From the NCBI GenBank assembly GCA_025457965.1, contig JALOTJ010000003.1:1-53852 (forward strand): 53,852 nt of DNA. The letters run 5' to 3'. Positions 1 through 9,487 of this stretch are shown one piece after another. Source of the DNA: Spirochaetota bacterium (lineage in GTDB: Bacteria > Spirochaetota > UBA4802 > UBA5368). Position 1 is the first letter of the stretch, and each line of letters starts with the position of its first letter. Position numbers and translations under genes: made by a program. The notes below the pieces were generated by a model. The model ran no database searches, was not told the origin of the DNA, and saw nothing but the letters and a program-made list of their open reading frames with translations.

Positions 1-137
1 ACGTCTTTTCGGTGAAGGCGGAGGAGAAGATAAACCGGTATTTCTTCATCAACCAGAAACTAGGTTTCGAGCTGACCGGGGGCAAGGGCGACCGCAACGA
101 GTTTTTCCTGCTCCTCGGCGGCGGCGCGGTCTATTGA
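1..137 (+). CDS. C-terminal end of a possible outer-membrane beta-barrel protein (partial)
   Basis: Only the last 44 codons lie in the window; they are read in the frame whose codons begin at position 3 and end at the TGA at 135-137. The visible tail alternates aromatic and polar residues (NRYFFINQKLGFEL, then NEFFLLLGGGAVY) and finishes on tyrosine. Aromatic-terminated amphipathic strands are typical of outer-membrane beta-barrels, so that is the best guess, but a few strands cannot identify a family. The stop codon overlaps the start of the next gene in the arrangement TGATG, so the two are probably translationally coupled. Confidence 0.45.
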   Translation, partial: VFSVKAEEKINRYFFINQKLGFELTGGKGDRNEFFLLLGGGAVY

Positions 138-928
138 TGGACCAGCGCGCGGCGATTCTCGATTTCGCCCGGGCGATTTCGATCGACGCGGGCGAAATTT
201 TATTACAGGGCTTCCGCTCACCCGGGATGACCGTGTCGTACAAGGGGGTCTCCAATCCGGTTACCAGCGTCGACCAGGCATCCGAGGAATTCCTGTACCG
301 GAAAATCCGCGACCGGTACCCGGACCACGGCATCGTAGCCGAGGAAGGGCACCGGGCGAACGGACATGGCGAGTACCTCTGGTACGTGGACCCTCTTGAC
401 GGCACGACCAACTTCGCGCACGGGGTCGCGCATTTTTCGGTGTCGATCGGTGTTTTCTCCAAAAGCGAGAGCCGCGTCGTCGCCGGCATAGTCTACGATC
501 CGTGCAGGCGCGAGTTATACAGCGCGCTGGCCGGCGAAGGCGCCTTTCTCAACGGGGAGGGCATCCGTGTCTCCGCATCCGATGACCTTTCCCGTTCGCT
601 GGTCGCCACCGGCTTTCCCTACGATAAAAACATTTCGGATAAAAACAACCTCGCCCAGTTCAACCGCATTCTGCCGCGCGTCCAGTGCGTGCGGCGTTTC
701 GGTTCGGCGGCGCTGGATCTCTGTTATGTAGCGGCGGGCCGCTTCGACACGTACTGGGAGATGAAAGTAAGCCCCTGGGACATCGCCGCCGGATGCCTGA
801 TCGCGGAGGAGGCCGGAGGGATCGTGACGCGATTTGACGGCAGGCCGTATGACGTCGAGGTCCCCGAGGTGCTCGCGGCGAATCCACTGCTGCATGGATT
901 ATTTCTGGGGCTGCTCGCGCACGGATAG
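137..928 (+). CDS. suhB: Inositol monophosphatase family protein
   Basis: A 263-residue protein of normal length for the Mg-dependent inositol monophosphatase / SuhB family, which dephosphorylates myo-inositol 1-phosphate or related sugar phosphates in the cytoplasm. The metal-binding motifs are all visible: the glutamate pair in IVAEEGH (near residue 70), DPLDGTTNF (about 87-95) and WDIAAG (about 212-217). The chosen ATG overlaps the stop of the preceding gene by one base; a TTG one codon upstream is also open. No good ribosome-binding site precedes it, consistent with coupling. FIG-type fructose-1,6-bisphosphatase or histidinol-phosphatase activity in the same superfamily is possible; the symbol follows family resemblance only. 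Confidence 0.85.
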   Translation: MDQRAAILDFARAISIDAGEILLQGFRSPGMTVSYKGVSNPVTSVDQASEEFLYRKIRDRYPDHGIVAEEGHRANGHGEYLWYVDPLDGTTNFAHGVAHFSVSIGVFSKSESRVVAGIVYDPCRRELYSALAGEGAFLNGEGIRVSASDDLSRSLVATGFPYDKNISDKNNLAQFNRILPRVQCVRRFGSAALDLCYVAAGRFDTYWEMKVSPWDIAAGCLIAEEAGGIVTRFDGRPYDVEVPEVLAANPLLHGLFLGLLAHG

Positions 929-1063
929 CGTAACAGCCATGGATCTGCCTTGAGGTGACTATACTCAAAAGGGAACAAGCAAGAGCCAGCCATGCGCCAG
1001 GTTGGAACTCGCGCTGGAGGTCTGGACTTTCCTGATACGTAGAAAAATACTATGGAGGCAATC

Positions 1064-2236
1064 ATGAAAGATGTTTTTGTCGTCAGCGCAGTCAGAACCC
1101 CCGTGGGAAAGCAAAAGGGCTACCTTCGCGAATGGATTGCGCCGGAGCTGCTGGCCCATTCGCTGAACGCATGCGTCGACCGGGCGGGCGTCGACCCTGT
1201 CCTGGTGGAGGATGTCATAGCCGGGACGGTCTACCAGGTGGGAGAACAGGCGTTCACCCTTGCGCGCATGGCGGTTCTTGCCTCGGTGCTGCCGGAAACG
1301 GTGCCGGGAATCTCGGTGAACCGCCAGTGCGGGAGCAGTCTTTCGGCAATCCAGATGGCCGCCTCCATGATAGCCTCGGGAACCATGGAATGCGTCATCG
1401 CCGCCGGATGCGAGCTGATGACAAAGTACGGCATGATCTCCGATATGAACGGGACCCTCTACAACGGGAAGCCCATGGGGCATCCGTTCGGAAAATTTTA
1501 CATCGACAAATACGGCATACCGGACCAGATCGCCTCGGCGCAGAAGATCGCGCATCGCTGGGAAATCGGTGAACGGGAGTGCCGGGAATTCGCCGTGGAG
1601 AGTCACCGGCGGGCATTCGCCGCCACCGGGGAGGGCCGCTTCAAAAATGAAATCATCCCAACGAACGGTTTCGACGCCGGGGGCAACGAGACGACCCGCG
1701 ATACCGACGAGCCCATCCGTCCCGAGACGACCATGGAGACCCTGGCGGCCCTGAAGGTGCTTCCAAATACCGACTGGATGACCGCGGGGCTCTCCAGCAC
1801 CATCACCGACGGCTCCTCGGCCATGATGCTGGCAGGCGGGGATTTTGTGAAGAGACACAAGCTCTTACCGCTGGCGCGCGTAGTGGCGAGCGCCGTATCG
1901 GGCTCCGACCCCGTCCTGATGCTCACGGGGCCGATTTACGCAACGCCGAAGGTGCTGGCAAAGGCGGGCCTCTCCATGGAGGACATGGATATCTTCGAGG
2001 TGAACGAAGCCTTCGCCCCCATTCCCCTGGCCTGGGCAAAGGAGCTCAAGGCCGATATGAGCAGGCTCAACGTCAACGGCGGCGCGCTTGCCCTTGGTCA
2101 TCCGGTTGGTAACTCCGGTTGCCGGCTGTCCGTCACGGCGGTGCACGAGCTGGCGCGGCGTAAGGGGAAATACGCCCTCGTGACGCTCTGTACCGGCGGC
2201 GCCATGGCGCCGGCCACAATCTTTGAACGGGCCTGA
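1064..2236 (+). CDS. Thiolase (acetyl-CoA acetyltransferase family)
   Basis: A 390-residue thiolase, full length for the family. Thiolases either condense two acetyl-CoA or cleave 3-ketoacyl-CoA. The nucleophilic cysteine is in NRQCGSS, the VNEAFA loop is present, the catalytic histidine is in ALALGHPVGNSG and the second cysteine is in LCTGGA. The start is ATG 1064, because GGAGG at 1054-1058 lies just before it; an in-frame ATG at 1052 would put that ribosome-binding site inside the gene. It stands alone, 135 bases after the phosphatase gene, and is distinct from the FadI-like thiolase at 15803. Synthesis versus degradation cannot be decided from sequence. Confidence 0.9.
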   Translation: MKDVFVVSAVRTPVGKQKGYLREWIAPELLAHSLNACVDRAGVDPVLVEDVIAGTVYQVGEQAFTLARMAVLASVLPETVPGISVNRQCGSSLSAIQMAASMIASGTMECVIAAGCELMTKYGMISDMNGTLYNGKPMGHPFGKFYIDKYGIPDQIASAQKIAHRWEIGERECREFAVESHRRAFAATGEGRFKNEIIPTNGFDAGGNETTRDTDEPIRPETTMETLAALKVLPNTDWMTAGLSSTITDGSSAMMLAGGDFVKRHKLLPLARVVASAVSGSDPVLMLTGPIYATPKVLAKAGLSMEDMDIFEVNEAFAPIPLAWAKELKADMSRLNVNGGALALGHPVGNSGCRLSVTAVHELARRKGKYALVTLCTGGAMAPATIFERA

Positions 2237-2308
2237 CAGGGACCCCGGGTCCAGGCCCGGCGCATCTGGCCGGGCGGGGAAGACTCCTCTTCGGGGGACG
2301 GATAGTTC

Positions 2309-2488
2309 GTGCTGTTTAGCGAAGCTTTTGCCGGTGTAGGACGCATTTCCCATATAAAGGTCCTGTTAAAAAGAGCGACAATGGCCTTATACTGGAGTCC
2401 GACAGGAGAAAGCGCATATTTGTACATGGTGAAAGAGCGCGGAGTCTATGATGGATTTACCGTCACTGCGATGCTGGAAGCATTGTAA
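2309..2488 (+). CDS. Possible small protein or gene remnant, unknown
   Basis: A 59-codon open frame from GTG 2309, with an internal ATG at 2381, ends at TAA 2486-2488 between the thiolase and the carboxylesterase. The predicted product is mixed alpha/beta in character (for example YWSPTGESAYLYMVKERG). No clear ribosome-binding site, signal peptide or recognised motif is seen. It could be a true small gene, the C-terminal remnant of a lost gene, or chance. I do not recognise it. Confidence 0.2.
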   Translation: MLFSEAFAGVGRISHIKVLLKRATMALYWSPTGESAYLYMVKERGVYDGFTVTAMLEAL

Positions 2489-2530
2489 CATCTGCGGATG
2501 CGTATCAAAATTCGCGAGCAGAGGGATCCC

Positions 2531-4129
2531 ATGAAAAACATCACGGCGGTTGCAGGCATGGTAGTTGTCACTGTGCTGCTGGTATCCTGTGGTCACAGGG
2601 ACCTGCCGTTCAATCCGCAGCCCGAGAGGGGCCGCAGGCTGGTGGTGGTAACGACGACGAATGGACCGATTGCCGGTTTCAGAACGGAGGACGGGCTGAA
2701 TGTTTTTCTCGGCATTCCCTATGCCGAACCACCGGTCGGCAGTCTTCGCTTCGCTTCCCCGCGTCCGGTTTCATCGTGGACCTATGTGCGGCCGGCCTGG
2801 CATTTCGGCCCAACATGTCCCCAGATAAAGGATGAGTTCGAACCGGCCTCGCTGCTCTACCAGAACGAGGATTGCCTGAGCCTCAATATCTGGTCGCCCG
2901 GGGTCGATGCAGGAAAGAGGCCCGTGCTGGTATACATCCATGGGGGCGGATTCATCGAAGGCGGAACCGGTGATCCGCTCTATAACGGGGCGCATCTCGC
3001 CAGGCGTGGTTCCATTGTGGTGGTGAGCATCAACTACAGGGTGGCGGCGCTCGGATTTCTCGCCCTGGACTCATTCGGGGCGGAGTTCGCCGGATCGGGA
3101 AACCTCGCTCTGCAGGATCAGATTGCCGGCTTGACCTGGGTCAGAAATAATATCGCACGGTTCGGCGGGGATCAGAAAAATATCACAATAATGGGTGAAT
3201 CAGCCGGAAGTGCCTGTGTTATGTTTCACATGATATCACCGAGAGCGCGGGGGCTCTTTCAAAAGGCCATTGCGCATAGCGGTGCGATAAACCTGGCGCG
3301 GACGGAAAAGCAGGCTGCGCAGTACACACGGCAGTTTATGAAGCTGGCCGGAGCCAGGGATGTTACGGAACTTCGAATGATCTCAGCCGAAAGACTTGTT
3401 GCGCTTGAAAAAAAATTCCTGGATGAAGCCGGCTTCGAAGCCGACCTTGTCTTTTCCCCGGTGAAAGACGGTATCTTCGTTCCGAGAGAACCGATGAAGG
3501 CTTTCAGGGAAGGTGCCGCGGCGGGCATTCCACTGCTGAACGGAACGAACAAGGACGAGTACCGGTACTGGCTGCTGTATTTCCCGTACCTCAAATATAT
3601 TCCCGCCAGGCTGGTCATATCGTACGCTCCAAGCGTCAAGGCCAGTCTCGGCAATGAGCTGGACAGAATTCTGGACCACTACCGCAAAACACTGCCGAAT
3701 CCAGTCTTCCGCGGGGTCATTTTTGCGCTGGCCAACGATATGATGTTCCGGGTACCGCATCTGCGCGTATCCGATATGCAGAGCACGCATGCCCCGGTCT
3801 GGATGTATCGTTTTGACTGGAGGTCCATGGTTTCTGATGATCTTGGTGCCTGCCACGCCATCGAGCTGCCCTTCGTATTCAGGACTTTCGATTCGCCGAC
3901 GCGCTGGCAGATTGTGGGATCGGACCCGCCGATGGAGCTTTCAGACCTCATGATGGATACCTGGATAGCCTTCATCCGCACCGGCAGCCCCAACGGCAGA
4001 GGATTGCCGGTGTGGCCGGCGTATAAAACCGGGAACCGCGCCACCATGATCTTCAACGCCGGCAGCGAGGTCCGGAATAATCCAGACGGAGGGGCCCTGC
4101 AGCTTTACGAGGGACTGCTGGAGGAGTAA
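2531..4129 (+). CDS. Type-B carboxylesterase, predicted lipoprotein
   Basis: A 532-residue alpha/beta-hydrolase of the carboxylesterase/cholinesterase family, which hydrolyses ester bonds. The oxyanion-hole stretch YIHGGGFIEGG, the nucleophile elbow GESAGSAC and the acid-residue region NGTNKDEYRYW are present, with the catalytic histidine in ACHAIELPFVF. The N-terminus is a signal sequence ending in a relaxed lipobox (LLVSC), so the enzyme is probably lipid-anchored outside the cytoplasm. ATG 2531 is chosen because the signal peptide begins there and AGAGGGATCCC lies upstream; an in-frame ATG at 2498 would add 11 charged residues. The natural substrate is unknown. Confidence 0.88.
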   Translation: MKNITAVAGMVVVTVLLVSCGHRDLPFNPQPERGRRLVVVTTTNGPIAGFRTEDGLNVFLGIPYAEPPVGSLRFASPRPVSSWTYVRPAWHFGPTCPQIKDEFEPASLLYQNEDCLSLNIWSPGVDAGKRPVLVYIHGGGFIEGGTGDPLYNGAHLARRGSIVVVSINYRVAALGFLALDSFGAEFAGSGNLALQDQIAGLTWVRNNIARFGGDQKNITIMGESAGSACVMFHMISPRARGLFQKAIAHSGAINLARTEKQAAQYTRQFMKLAGARDVTELRMISAERLVALEKKFLDEAGFEADLVFSPVKDGIFVPREPMKAFREGAAAGIPLLNGTNKDEYRYWLLYFPYLKYIPARLVISYAPSVKASLGNELDRILDHYRKTLPNPVFRGVIFALANDMMFRVPHLRVSDMQSTHAPVWMYRFDWRSMVSDDLGACHAIELPFVFRTFDSPTRWQIVGSDPPMELSDLMMDTWIAFIRTGSPNGRGLPVWPAYKTGNRATMIFNAGSEVRNNPDGGALQLYEGLLEE

Positions 4130-4708
4130 CGCGAGTCCATGTCTCCCCGGGGAAATATTCAGATCAGCGGTGCTGTGTCACGATGGCAAATTCGTATAGA
4201 TGCTTACAGCGGCCCGGTTACAAAGAATGTATCTTTGTGCGGGCGCTGTCCTCGCGTTTATCGTTCCTGAGCGAAATGGAATAATCGGGATTTATGATAA
4301 AAGGATACTCTTTCATTGAGCAAGGTTCGGGGCTCTTCCACTGGGGAAGCGCAGTTTCCTAGGCATGCAGTTGGACCATTGACTTATTTTATATCATTCG
4401 GCAGAATATTAGCCACCGCTGGAATACTCCACCTCGTATATAGGTGCTCCCTGTTCAGAGATATTTTTCGGGGAGGCGGCTTTCTTAATTAAAGAAAGCT
4501 AGCGGGTTGATGACATTGCGCCGTTTACTCGCAGTCAGGTCCCGGTTGAAATTGTACCGCGCACCGGTGTAATTCGCTCTGTGCCGCGTTGCATCGCCGC
4601 ATTGTAGTTCAGCCTCATTCTTATATCCACCGGACGCGATAAACCCGTTGACAGGCAGGTCCGACGGACGTACTCTAATTGCAGTCAGTTCAGTATGACA
4701 CTTGAGCC
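4130..4708 (+). other. Long intergenic region, no confident gene
   Basis: About 580 bases separate the esterase and the CHAT gene. I see no RNA gene and no convincing promoter. A minus-strand open frame covers 4793 to 4485 and would encode about 102 residues ending in PLAFFN. It has no internal start codon, no ribosome-binding site, and its 5' end overlaps the CHAT coding start. It may be the decayed end of a former gene, but I cannot support it as a gene. Confidence 0.4.
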
Positions 4709-7700
4709 ATGGCGATATCCAGACCGAATTATACACGTCTTCTGTCAACCGTGGCGGCGCTCGCCGTCTTAGCGGCGTGCGCCGGCACGGCATGGCGATT
4801 CTCGTTTAAACACGCCGGTTTCGCCCTGGCAAAAGAGATTAACGGCCAGGCCTACGCTGTCGAAAAACTTCGCGATCAGTACCGCGGCGAGCTGGAGCGC
4901 GGCGATATGAACGCGGCGCTCTACACCCTTCGAAAGCTGCTGGAGCGCGCCCGCGAAAAACACGGCGTCGATTCCCCGGAGGCCGCCGCGCACTTGGGAG
5001 AGCTGGGGTCGCTCTGCACCCGCATGGGGCTGTATGACCGGGCACTGGAATACCATTCGGCAGCCCTGACGATCCGACTCAAAATACAGGGTGAGCGGCA
5101 TCCAGATACCGCCGCCGCTTTCAGCAACGTGGGACTGGCCCGCTACCACAGCGGGGATTACGGCGCAGCGGTCGAAAACTACCGCCGGGCCCTGGACATA
5201 TACCGAACAAGCCCGCCGGCGAACACCATGGCCGTAGCCGCGGTCGGTTTCAACCTGGGCCGGGCCCTCGACGCCCTCGGTGACGGCGACGGGGCTGTGG
5301 AGCGCATCCGCGAGGCGATCGCCGTCACTGAAAAAACTGATCCTAGGAATGCCGGCTTTCTGGGTCTATGTTACAACGGACTGGGCTCGGCATACCGTGC
5401 CGTGGGAAAGTACCGCCTCGCAGCCGAGCAGTACGAAAAGACCCTCGGGCTTCTACGCGAACGCGGGGAAGATGCCCCGACTCTGGCCGAGGCCGATGCC
5501 GGCATGGGGTTCGTCCTGTACCACCTGGGAGAGTACCCCCGGGCCGTGGAGCACTATGAAAAGGCACGCGCCTATTACGTCACGGCCTACGGAAGGGATC
5601 ATCTCTATAGCGCCCACGTGTATCAGCCCATGGGGGACGTGTTGCGGGCCATGGGGAAATTCGATCGGGCAATTGAACTCTTTAACCTGACACTCGGCAT
5701 ATACGAGCGGGCCTACGGGGAGGCCCATCAGCACACCGCGGGAGTGTACATTAATCTCGGTGAGGTTTATCGCGCGCTGGGCGACACCGATCGCGCCGTC
5801 GAATACCATGCGATGGCACTCGGCATATACAAAAGGTCCCTGGGGGAAAAGCACGTACATACCGCCACCGCCCTGATGTACCTCGGGGGTGCGTATAAAT
5901 CCCGGGGGAGCTACTCGGAAGCCATCAACGCCTACTCGGAGGCGGCGGCCATCTATCGCGGTTCCCTGGGAGAGGGCCATTCGTACATAGGAACGGCCTA
6001 CACCAATCTGGGCGGCGCCTGTGAACCGGCCGGTGATTACGACCGCGCGCTGGAGTTCTATCGGAAGGCGCTGCCGATTTATCTGCGGACCTTTGGAGGG
6101 CAGCACCCTCATACGGCGACGCTGTATAACAACCTGGGACTGGTGCATTTCAAGAAAGGAGAATATGCCCCGTCCATGGAAAACTATCGCAAGGCACTGA
6201 ACATTTATGGTGCGACCCTTGGAGAGGCACACCCCTACGTCGGCATTGCCTTGACCAATATGGGCCTTGCCGCCGCCGGACTCGGCGACAACGACACCGC
6301 CATGGGGAATTATCGAAAAGCCGAAGCGGTCTTCGAAAAAAACCGTTATCGGGCCGAGCTGATTACCCTCAAGGAAAACATGGCGAGCCTGCGCCTGTCG
6401 GCCGGCGACACCGACGGCGCGGCAGGCCTGTACCGCTCGGCCGTGGACCTCGTCATGAAATACCGGCTCGAACTGGGGAGGCAGAAAACCGGTTTCATGT
6501 CCCGCCACCTGCAGGCCTTCACCCGGCTGGCGGAAATCGAGCATAAAAGAGGCCGTCTTAACGAGGCGTTCAGGATAGATTGCATGCGCAAAGGGCTTTC
6601 GGTCACCGAGGGGCTGACACTGAAAGAAGCCCTCGCCGGGGCGGTGATTTCCGCGGAAGACAGGAAAAAGCTTCTGGCCGTAGATGCCGCGCTGGAGGAT
6701 ATGCAGTCCAGCTACGCGGTACTGATGAATGAAAAGAATTCCGGGACCGATAAAAAGCTCCGGGAGATCTGGAGGGCCGAGAAGGAGAAGGAAAAAACAC
6801 TGGATGAGCTGGTGAAAAAGTACCCCGTCTTCGCCGGGATGGTGAGGCCAAAAATCCCCTCCGCCGGCGACATCGCCAGCGCTCTCGAAGGCGAGGAAAT
6901 TCTGATCAGTTTCTCGCTTGAGGAGGGGCGCTGCCTGGCGTTCGTGCTTGAGCCGCGAAAGAGCCTTCAAACATTCATCGCCGGAGCGGAAGGGGAGGGA
7001 GCGCAGGGGCGGCTGGACGCGGACGTGCGCAATTTTAATACCCTTTGCAAAAGGCCCCTGGCCTTGAAAGGGTACCGTAAGATAGTTATGCCCGAAGGCG
7101 GTCTAATCCTCATCGACGAACGGGACAACGATCCCCTCATCGTTATCGACGGCGGGAAGGTGTATCGACTGACAGGAAAGGGAAAAGAAGCTTTCGAAAT
7201 TGGCGGCGCCCCCGAAAGGCTGTTACTGGGCCACCTTGAAGGGAGCATGTCCGCCGATGAGGCACGCACATACCGGGACCTGCTGGCGAAAAAACTGTAT
7301 CGCGAGCTCCTCTTCCCGGCGCTGGGGGCGTCCGGTGCTGGCAAGAAGCTTGTGATTGTGCCCGACGGGATACTGTACTATCTTCCCTTCGGATATCTTA
7401 AAAAAGAAAATGGTTCGACGCTGCTGGAGCACCATACCGTGACGCTGGTCCATTCGCCTTCAGTCTGGTACGGACTGGGGACACACCGTCATCAAAAAGG
7501 GCGGCACCCCCTGCTGGCATTCGGGAATGCGGTTTACGCCGAAGGCCACGGGAAAGAGAATGGGCCGGCGACAGAGCGGCGGATCCGTTCGAGTGGAACA
7601 CTGCCGCGCCTTGCCGCGGCGGGACCTGAGGGGGTCGACGGCGAAACGCTGAAGCGACGGAGCTTCGCGAACCTGCCCGGCACTGGAGACGAGATACGGG

Positions 7701-8302
7701 CCGTCATGGAAATGGCCTACAAGAATCCCGCTGAGCGGCGGCGCCATTCCCGGGAAGGGGTAGAGGCGAACGAGGACATGCTGGCGAATATGGGGAGTCG
7801 GGACGAACTGAAGCGTTACCGGGTACTGCACTTCGCCGCTCACGGGCTTTTTGTGGATGACGCGCCGGCGCTCAACGCGCTGGTATTCACGCTTCCAGAC
7901 GTCGCCGCACGCGTCAAACAGGATGAATACGGGCGGTACGTTCGAACGAACGGGGCCCTTAAGCGTGACGGTTTTCTGCGGTTGGGAGAGATACGGGCCC
8001 TGGGGCTTGAGAACGACCTGGTGGTGCTGAGCGCCTGCGAGACCTCAATCGGAAGCCTGGCCCCCGGCGAGGGCATGGTGGCCCTCCCCCAGTCGTTTCT
8101 GCTGGCCGGGTCCCGCTGCGTCATGGCGAGCCTGTGGGCCGTCGACGACGAGGCGACGAATCTTTTGATGAAGGAATTCTATCACCACTACCTCGGCAAC
8201 GGAGTTTCACCCGCCGAGGCGCTCCGCAGGGCACAGATGGCCCTCAGTGCGGAATTCGAAGAGCCCGGGTACTGGGCCGCGTTCGCGGTATACGGCAGGT
8301 GA
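4709..8302 (+). CDS. TPR-repeat lipoprotein with C-terminal CHAT (caspase-like) domain
   Basis: A 1197-residue protein. The N-terminus carries a hydrophobic signal and a lipobox-like LAVLAAC (cysteine about residue 23), predicting lipidation and export. Roughly ten TPR units with about 42-residue spacing follow (about 55-560), of the kinesin-light-chain type with repeated GE(A/K)H motifs. A helical linker precedes the CHAT domain (about 860-1197). The CHAT catalytic pair is intact: histidine 1045 in HFAAHGLF and cysteine 1110 in LSACETS. CHAT domains are caspase-fold cysteine proteases, usually paired with TPRs that sense a partner. The FecR-domain gene follows 75 bases downstream and looks like its partner. 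The start has only a weak ribosome-binding site. Substrate is unknown. Confidence 0.85.
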   Translation: MAISRPNYTRLLSTVAALAVLAACAGTAWRFSFKHAGFALAKEINGQAYAVEKLRDQYRGELERGDMNAALYTLRKLLERAREKHGVDSPEAAAHLGELGSLCTRMGLYDRALEYHSAALTIRLKIQGERHPDTAAAFSNVGLARYHSGDYGAAVENYRRALDIYRTSPPANTMAVAAVGFNLGRALDALGDGDGAVERIREAIAVTEKTDPRNAGFLGLCYNGLGSAYRAVGKYRLAAEQYEKTLGLLRERGEDAPTLAEADAGMGFVLYHLGEYPRAVEHYEKARAYYVTAYGRDHLYSAHVYQPMGDVLRAMGKFDRAIELFNLTLGIYERAYGEAHQHTAGVYINLGEVYRALGDTDRAVEYHAMALGIYKRSLGEKHVHTATALMYLGGAYKSRGSYSEAINAYSEAAAIYRGSLGEGHSYIGTAYTNLGGACEPAGDYDRALEFYRKALPIYLRTFGGQHPHTATLYNNLGLVHFKKGEYAPSMENYRKALNIYGATLGEAHPYVGIALTNMGLAAAGLGDNDTAMGNYRKAEAVFEKNRYRAELITLKENMASLRLSAGDTDGAAGLYRSAVDLVMKYRLELGRQKTGFMSRHLQAFTRLAEIEHKRGRLNEAFRIDCMRKGLSVTEGLTLKEALAGAVISAEDRKKLLAVDAALEDMQSSYAVLMNEKNSGTDKKLREIWRAEKEKEKTLDELVKKYPVFAGMVRPKIPSAGDIASALEGEEILISFSLEEGRCLAFVLEPRKSLQTFIAGAEGEGAQGRLDADVRNFNTLCKRPLALKGYRKIVMPEGGLILIDERDNDPLIVIDGGKVYRLTGKGKEAFEIGGAPERLLLGHLEGSMSADEARTYRDLLAKKLYRELLFPALGASGAGKKLVIVPDGILYYLPFGYLKKENGSTLLEHHTVTLVHSPSVWYGLGTHRHQKGRHPLLAFGNAVYAEGHGKENGPATERRIRSSGTLPRLAAAGPEGVDGETLKRRSFANLPGTGDEIRAVMEMAYKNPAERRRHSREGVEANEDMLANMGSRDELKRYRVLHFAAHGLFVDDAPALNALVFTLPDVAARVKQDEYGRYVRTNGALKRDGFLRLGEIRALGLENDLVVLSACETSIGSLAPGEGMVALPQSFLLAGSRCVMASLWAVDDEATNLLMKEFYHHYLGNGVSPAEALRRAQMALSAEFEEPGYWAAFAVYGR

Positions 8303-8377
8303 CCGCACGTGTCGGTTAACGGCGTTGGAGATGGATCTGAGTAGCCCTGCCGGCGGTTATAGAAACGGATAAACGAA

Positions 8378-9205
8378 ATGAATTATAGAAAGATGCTTCA
8401 CGGTGCAGCGGTAATCGGCATCCTGCTGTTTTTAGATGCAAGCGTTGTGACAGCGCAGGGCCGACCCGAAATGAAAGTTTCATTCATCGCGGGTGCGGTC
8501 AAAGTGAACAGAGAGGGGCGCGTGTTTCAGGCCACGACGGGAGATTCGGTTTATGAGAATGACGTGATCAGCGTCCCGGAACGCGCGGTAGTGAAGCTGG
8601 AACGGGCAGGCGAACGGTTCGCGGTGGAAATACGCGGCCCCCGGCTGTTCAGGTTCAGCGCTGCGGCGGTCGGCGCAGTCAATGAAAAAGCCGGCATCCT
8701 TTCAACCCTCCTAAGCAAGGTATCGAAAAAAACGGAGGGGTATTATCCCCGTACCATTGTGACGGCGGTCAGGAAAGGCAGTGACGATGAATCCGCCGGA
8801 AAACTGGATCGTGAAGCTGTCGCCTCCATGGCGTCCCTTGTGAGGTCCCTGGGGAAGGAGGATTATGAGAAGGCGAAAGCCGAACTGGGCAAGCTGGAGA
8901 GCATGGGTGTGTCGAATTTTCGTAAAAGCGGGCAGATGCTTGTGGAGTACTGCCGGGCCGAAATTCTGTTTCATGAAATGAATTACGGCGAGGCCCTCCT
9001 GATATATCTTAAACTGTACAAGCCGGGCATGGCCTCGTTCCCCCACCGCCAGGAGGCCCATATAAAGGCCCTCGTTTGTGCCGAATTGCTGGGCGATGCC
9101 GGACTCAAGCGGCGTCTTATACTTGAATACCGCGACGTATACCGGAAAGAGGGCGCTTATCTCGATGGTATCGAAAGCTTTTCAGATATCGAATCGAAAC
9201 CGTAA
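8378..9205 (+). CDS. Secreted FecR-domain protein
   Basis: A 275-residue protein with an N-terminal signal sequence (about 1-27, ending VVTAQG). A FecR-type beta domain follows (about 30-95: FIAGAVKVNREGR, then GDSVYENDVISV and a VKLER strand). The C-terminal half (about 140-265) is helical and TPR-like. FecR domains in envelope proteins are usually ligand- or signal-sensing modules. Its position directly after the TPR-CHAT gene on the same strand suggests an operon and a shared envelope function. A weak ribosome-binding site precedes ATG 8378. Exact role unknown. Confidence 0.65.
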   Translation: MNYRKMLHGAAVIGILLFLDASVVTAQGRPEMKVSFIAGAVKVNREGRVFQATTGDSVYENDVISVPERAVVKLERAGERFAVEIRGPRLFRFSAAAVGAVNEKAGILSTLLSKVSKKTEGYYPRTIVTAVRKGSDDESAGKLDREAVASMASLVRSLGKEDYEKAKAELGKLESMGVSNFRKSGQMLVEYCRAEILFHEMNYGEALLIYLKLYKPGMASFPHRQEAHIKALVCAELLGDAGLKRRLILEYRDVYRKEGAYLDGIESFSDIESKP

Positions 9206-9487
9206 GCGGCAAACTAATACGGAAGCTTTTTCACGAGATAGCACATCGTCAGGAATTTAAGGCAAAAGGCCCCGTCGAGAGGTATATGGCAAAATATCCA
9301 TTAAATAAACGAGCCGCCTGATGAGTACCCGTTCCGTTTTTCGGACACTGAATTTACCAGGGTCCGGCCGGTAGAGGTATCAATCCCGTTGAAATTATGT
9401 CCACCCGGTAATCTTTTCTTGATGAAGTTATCGATCGGTGATATATCCGTGCATATGCTAAAATAAAATAAAAAATGGCGGATTATT

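Noticed and set aside
4485-4793. A 102-codon minus-strand frame before the CHAT gene
   Set aside because: It has no ribosome-binding site, overlaps the CHAT start and shows no recognised motif; kept only as a possible remnant.
5453-6970. A 505-codon minus-strand frame inside the TPR-CHAT gene
   Set aside because: Repeats in the TPR region keep the opposite strand open; the product has no recognisable features.
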